Assembly (NCBI RefSeq): GCF_963422545.1
Contig: NZ_OY730255.1
Span: 105,713 to 169,712, forward strand
Direction: 5' to 3'
Length of the DNA: 64,000 nt
DNA from: an uncultured Flavobacterium sp.
GTDB lineage: Bacteria; Bacteroidota; Bacteroidia; Flavobacteriales; Flavobacteriaceae
Shown: positions 61,937 through 64,000 of the stretch, one piece after another
Layout: the number at the start of each line of letters is the position of its first letter
How positions within the stretch are numbered: the first letter of the stretch is position 1
Program-made: the position numbers and the translations under genes
The notes under the pieces: generated by a model
What the model saw: the letters and a program-made list of their open reading frames with translations, nothing else
Told to the model about the DNA's origin: nothing
Databases searched by the model: none

Positions 61937-64000
61937 CTATAATTTCTTAATTACAAATTCGCTTCTTCTGTTTAATTCATGTTCTTCTTCTGAACAGGAA
62001 TCATCCGTTTTACATTTTACAATTGGCACAGATTCTCCATAACCTTTGGCAGTAACTCTGCTTGCATTTATCCCGGACTGAATAATAAACTCTCTGGTCG
62101 AATTTGCTCTTTTTTGAGATAGTTCTTCATTGAATTTAGCATTTCCGCGCGAATCTGTATGCGAACCAATTTCGATAACCATTCCTGGATATTTATTCAT
62201 CAAAGTTACAACTCTGCCTAAAACAACTTTAGATTCCTTACGGATATACCACATATTGTAATCAAAATAAATAGGATCTGTTTTTATAATTAATCTGTCT
62301 TTATCATCCTTTACAACATCTTTTTCCTGTTTTAAAATCTCAGCAACTTTTTCTTTTTTCTTCGCTTCTGCTGCTTCAGCTAAGGCAATGGCAGCCAAAG
62401 CTTCTTTTTTCTTGTTTTCTTCTTCTATAAGAATCTCTTGTTTTCTTTTATTTTCAGCGTTTTGCTTTTCCTCCAATTTAATTGATTCCAAAGATTTAAG
62501 CGCTAATGAACCGTCGTTTGTCTGATATCTGATTTTACCAATCTCTAAAGTTTTAGATTCGTTTGTGTATTTTTCCTTAAAAGCCACAACGGTATAAGAA
62601 CTTTCGCAAGCAACAGTAAAACTAAATTTCCCGTCTGAAGCCGTAGTAAATGTGCTTAATGTCTTTTTATCTGCATCCTGCAATATTACAGTAGCATTTT
62701 CAAGAACTAAATTGGTGTTAACATCTGTAATTGTTCCTGCGATGAATTGTTTACAATCTTCTACAATTAAATCTTTTATTTCTTTGAATGAGTAAATATC
62801 ATCGTTTCCTTTTCCACCTTCTCTATTGGATGCAAAATATCCTTCTTTGGTATTTGAATCAATATTAAATGAAAAATCATCCAAGTTAGAATTTAAAGGT
62901 AAACCAATATTAACTCCTTTAGTACATTCATTTCCATTAATTTCAGAAACAAAAACATCAAGCGATCCGTAACCCAAATGTCCATCTGACGAAAAATAAA
63001 GTTTATTATCTGCTGAAACAAAAGGAAATTGTTCTCTTTTATCTGTATTTACTCCCGGCCCTAAATTTCGCGGAGTATCAAATGCTCCTTTATTTACGTT
63101 TACCGAATAAATATCAAACGAACCTAAACCTCCAGGCATGTCAGATGCAAAGTATAATACTTTTTCGTCAGGACTCAGAGCGGGATGTTCTACAGAATAA
63201 TCCGGACTATTGAAAGGCAATGAAACTATGTTTTTCCATTTTCCGTCAACCAATTCAGCTTTAAAGATTTGAAGATTTGATATTTTTTGATTGTTCCTTT
63301 TCTTTCTTCCGTTCTTGGAATTATTTCGTGTAAAGTAAATCGTTTTTCCATCTTTTGTAAAAACAGCATTCGATTCGTGCATTCCTGTTTTTAATTCATC
63401 TGCAAAATAACTAATATCAGCATCACCAGAATTAATACTCTGAATTGGAACTTTTACAATATTCAAGTAGGTTTCATTATCCCATTTAAATTTTTTGTCA
63501 AATAATCCCGGTTTTAGTTTTACGCCTGCAAAAACCAGATTGTCTTTATATTTTACTGCTCCAAACTCAGAATTTGAAGTATTTATAGCCAGATTTTTAA
63601 TCTCGAATCGTTTCCCGATTGCTGATACATTTTCTAAGGTTTTAATCTCATTTTCAAAATTAGCAATATCTTCAGTATTTCCTGATTTGGTATAATATTC
63701 TCTTAAAACAGCATTTGCATCATCATAACTATTAGTCGCTTTTAGTGCCTGAGCATATCTAAAATAATAGTCCCGACTTAAATTATTACTATAACTTTTA
63801 ACTAAAAGTCTATAATAACGTTGTGCTTTTATAAGATCATTGGTATAGTAATAAGAGTCTGCCAAATTTTTTATAACTTCCTGAGATGGTTTCTCTTCGG
63901 CTAATTTTTCATATAATGTAATGGCTTCTGCATAATATGTTTTATCAAAAAATCGTTTGGCTCTAGCCAAAGCATTATCCTGGGCGTTTATAAACTGTAT
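61937..64000 (-). CDS. OmpA-family protein with TPR, PD40 and CRD domains (5' end outside window)
   Basis: At least 687 residues; the frame stays open to the window edge, reading QFINAQDNALARAKRFFDKT, where FINAQ is probably the end of the signal peptide. TPR-like helices come first, then PD40 beta-propeller repeats (VFTKDGKTIYFTRNNSK, HPALSPDEKVLYFASDMPGG, FPFVSADNKLYFSSDGHLG, GYFASNREGGKGNDDIYSFK). A carboxypeptidase-regulatory-like domain (ITDVNTNLVLENATVILQDA) and a Lys/Glu linker follow. The C-terminal OmpA peptidoglycan-binding domain has IEIGSHTDSRGNAKFNEELS. The architecture is that of PorE-like T9SS-associated proteins; such genes usually follow a PorP/SprF gene, which would lie to the right. 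Confidence 0.92.
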   Translation of the reverse strand: MQFINAQDNALARAKRFFDKTYYAEAITLYEKLAEEKPSQEVIKNLADSYYYTNDLIKAQRYYRLLVKSYSNNLSRDYYFRYAQALKATNSYDDANAVLREYYTKSGNTEDIANFENEIKTLENVSAIGKRFEIKNLAINTSNSEFGAVKYKDNLVFAGVKLKPGLFDKKFKWDNETYLNIVKVPIQSINSGDADISYFADELKTGMHESNAVFTKDGKTIYFTRNNSKNGRKKRNNQKISNLQIFKAELVDGKWKNIVSLPFNSPDYSVEHPALSPDEKVLYFASDMPGGLGSFDIYSVNVNKGAFDTPRNLGPGVNTDKREQFPFVSADNKLYFSSDGHLGYGSLDVFVSEINGNECTKGVNIGLPLNSNLDDFSFNIDSNTKEGYFASNREGGKGNDDIYSFKEIKDLIVEDCKQFIAGTITDVNTNLVLENATVILQDADKKTLSTFTTASDGKFSFTVACESSYTVVAFKEKYTNESKTLEIGKIRYQTNDGSLALKSLESIKLEEKQNAENKRKQEILIEEENKKKEALAAIALAEAAEAKKKEKVAEILKQEKDVVKDDKDRLIIKTDPIYFDYNMWYIRKESKVVLGRVVTLMNKYPGMVIEIGSHTDSRGNAKFNEELSQKRANSTREFIIQSGINASRVTAKGYGESVPIVKCKTDDSCSEEEHELNRRSEFVIKKL

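Noticed and set aside
1..64000. tRNA, rRNA, tmRNA or insertion sequence
   Set aside because: I found no cloverleaf with GTTC-type T-loop, no rRNA landmarks and no transposase-like ORF by eye; a tRNAscan/ISfinder run would be needed to be certain.

Overview
This window is AT-rich chromosomal DNA from a member of the Bacteroidota, most likely a Flavobacterium or close relative. The evidence is a type IX secretion (T9SS) C-terminal sorting domain, an OmpA/PD40 protein of T9SS-linked type, an IcmF-type fused mutase, TAnnTTTG-like -7 promoter elements, very short or absent Shine-Dalgarno sites, and intergenic spaces full of short dispersed repeats such as CGCAAAG, GCCACAGATT and GTTTCAAG motifs. 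I recognise no rRNA, tRNA, CRISPR array, insertion sequence or prophage.

Layout. 0-5 kb: a collagen-like lipoprotein start and a giant T9SS-secreted repeat protein whose reading frame is broken near its N-terminus. 5-12.6 kb: two secreted alpha/beta hydrolases, an AraC regulator, and three small paralogous secreted proteins. A conserved ~65-bp box lies in front of the AraC gene and of two of the paralogues. 12.6-14.8 kb: an XRE regulator and a cytoplasmic trypsin-like protease beside a REP-type palindrome. 14.9-30 kb: housekeeping and envelope genes (icmF, L,D-transpeptidase, SGNH-like lipoprotein, Coa1-like, DUF4197, purU, katG, BtuF-like receptor, pyrF). 30-36 kb: a stress and signalling block (Dps, a decayed csbD, AraC-type regulator, response regulator, CHASE3-PAS histidine kinase, DUF4142, YtxH, holin-X-like membrane protein). 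36-38.2 kb: prfA and a HicA/HicB toxin-antitoxin pair.

38.5-44.2 kb is the clearest accessory island. Four TIR-domain genes and one small membrane protein lie in one direction between two 34-bp imperfect direct repeats that carry a promoter. Downstream come a frameshifted DoxX-like gene, a broken membrane protein gene between two copies of a REP/BIME element, and an XRE regulator with a palindromic operator. This looks like a TIR (Thoeris-like) anti-phage module with a candidate transmembrane effector. Its exact composition does not match a system I can name.

44.5-64 kb: DUF3592, DUF5995, topoisomerase III, DUF6265 and DUF4844 genes, an MFS exporter, a DUF4198 protein with a TonB-dependent siderophore receptor, an APC permease, a GyrI-like protein, valS, DUF1573, a lipoprotein, and an OmpA-family protein running off the right edge.

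Themes: (i) three genes are each broken by one extra base in a homopolymer (C5, T9, A8), which is either assembly error or slippage; (ii) structured elements recur, including three copies of a probable small RNA resembling Flavo-1 with compensatory base changes, two families of paired REP palindromes, and reused ACCCGACAG terminators; (iii) transcription units are generally short and separated by strong bidirectional hairpins.
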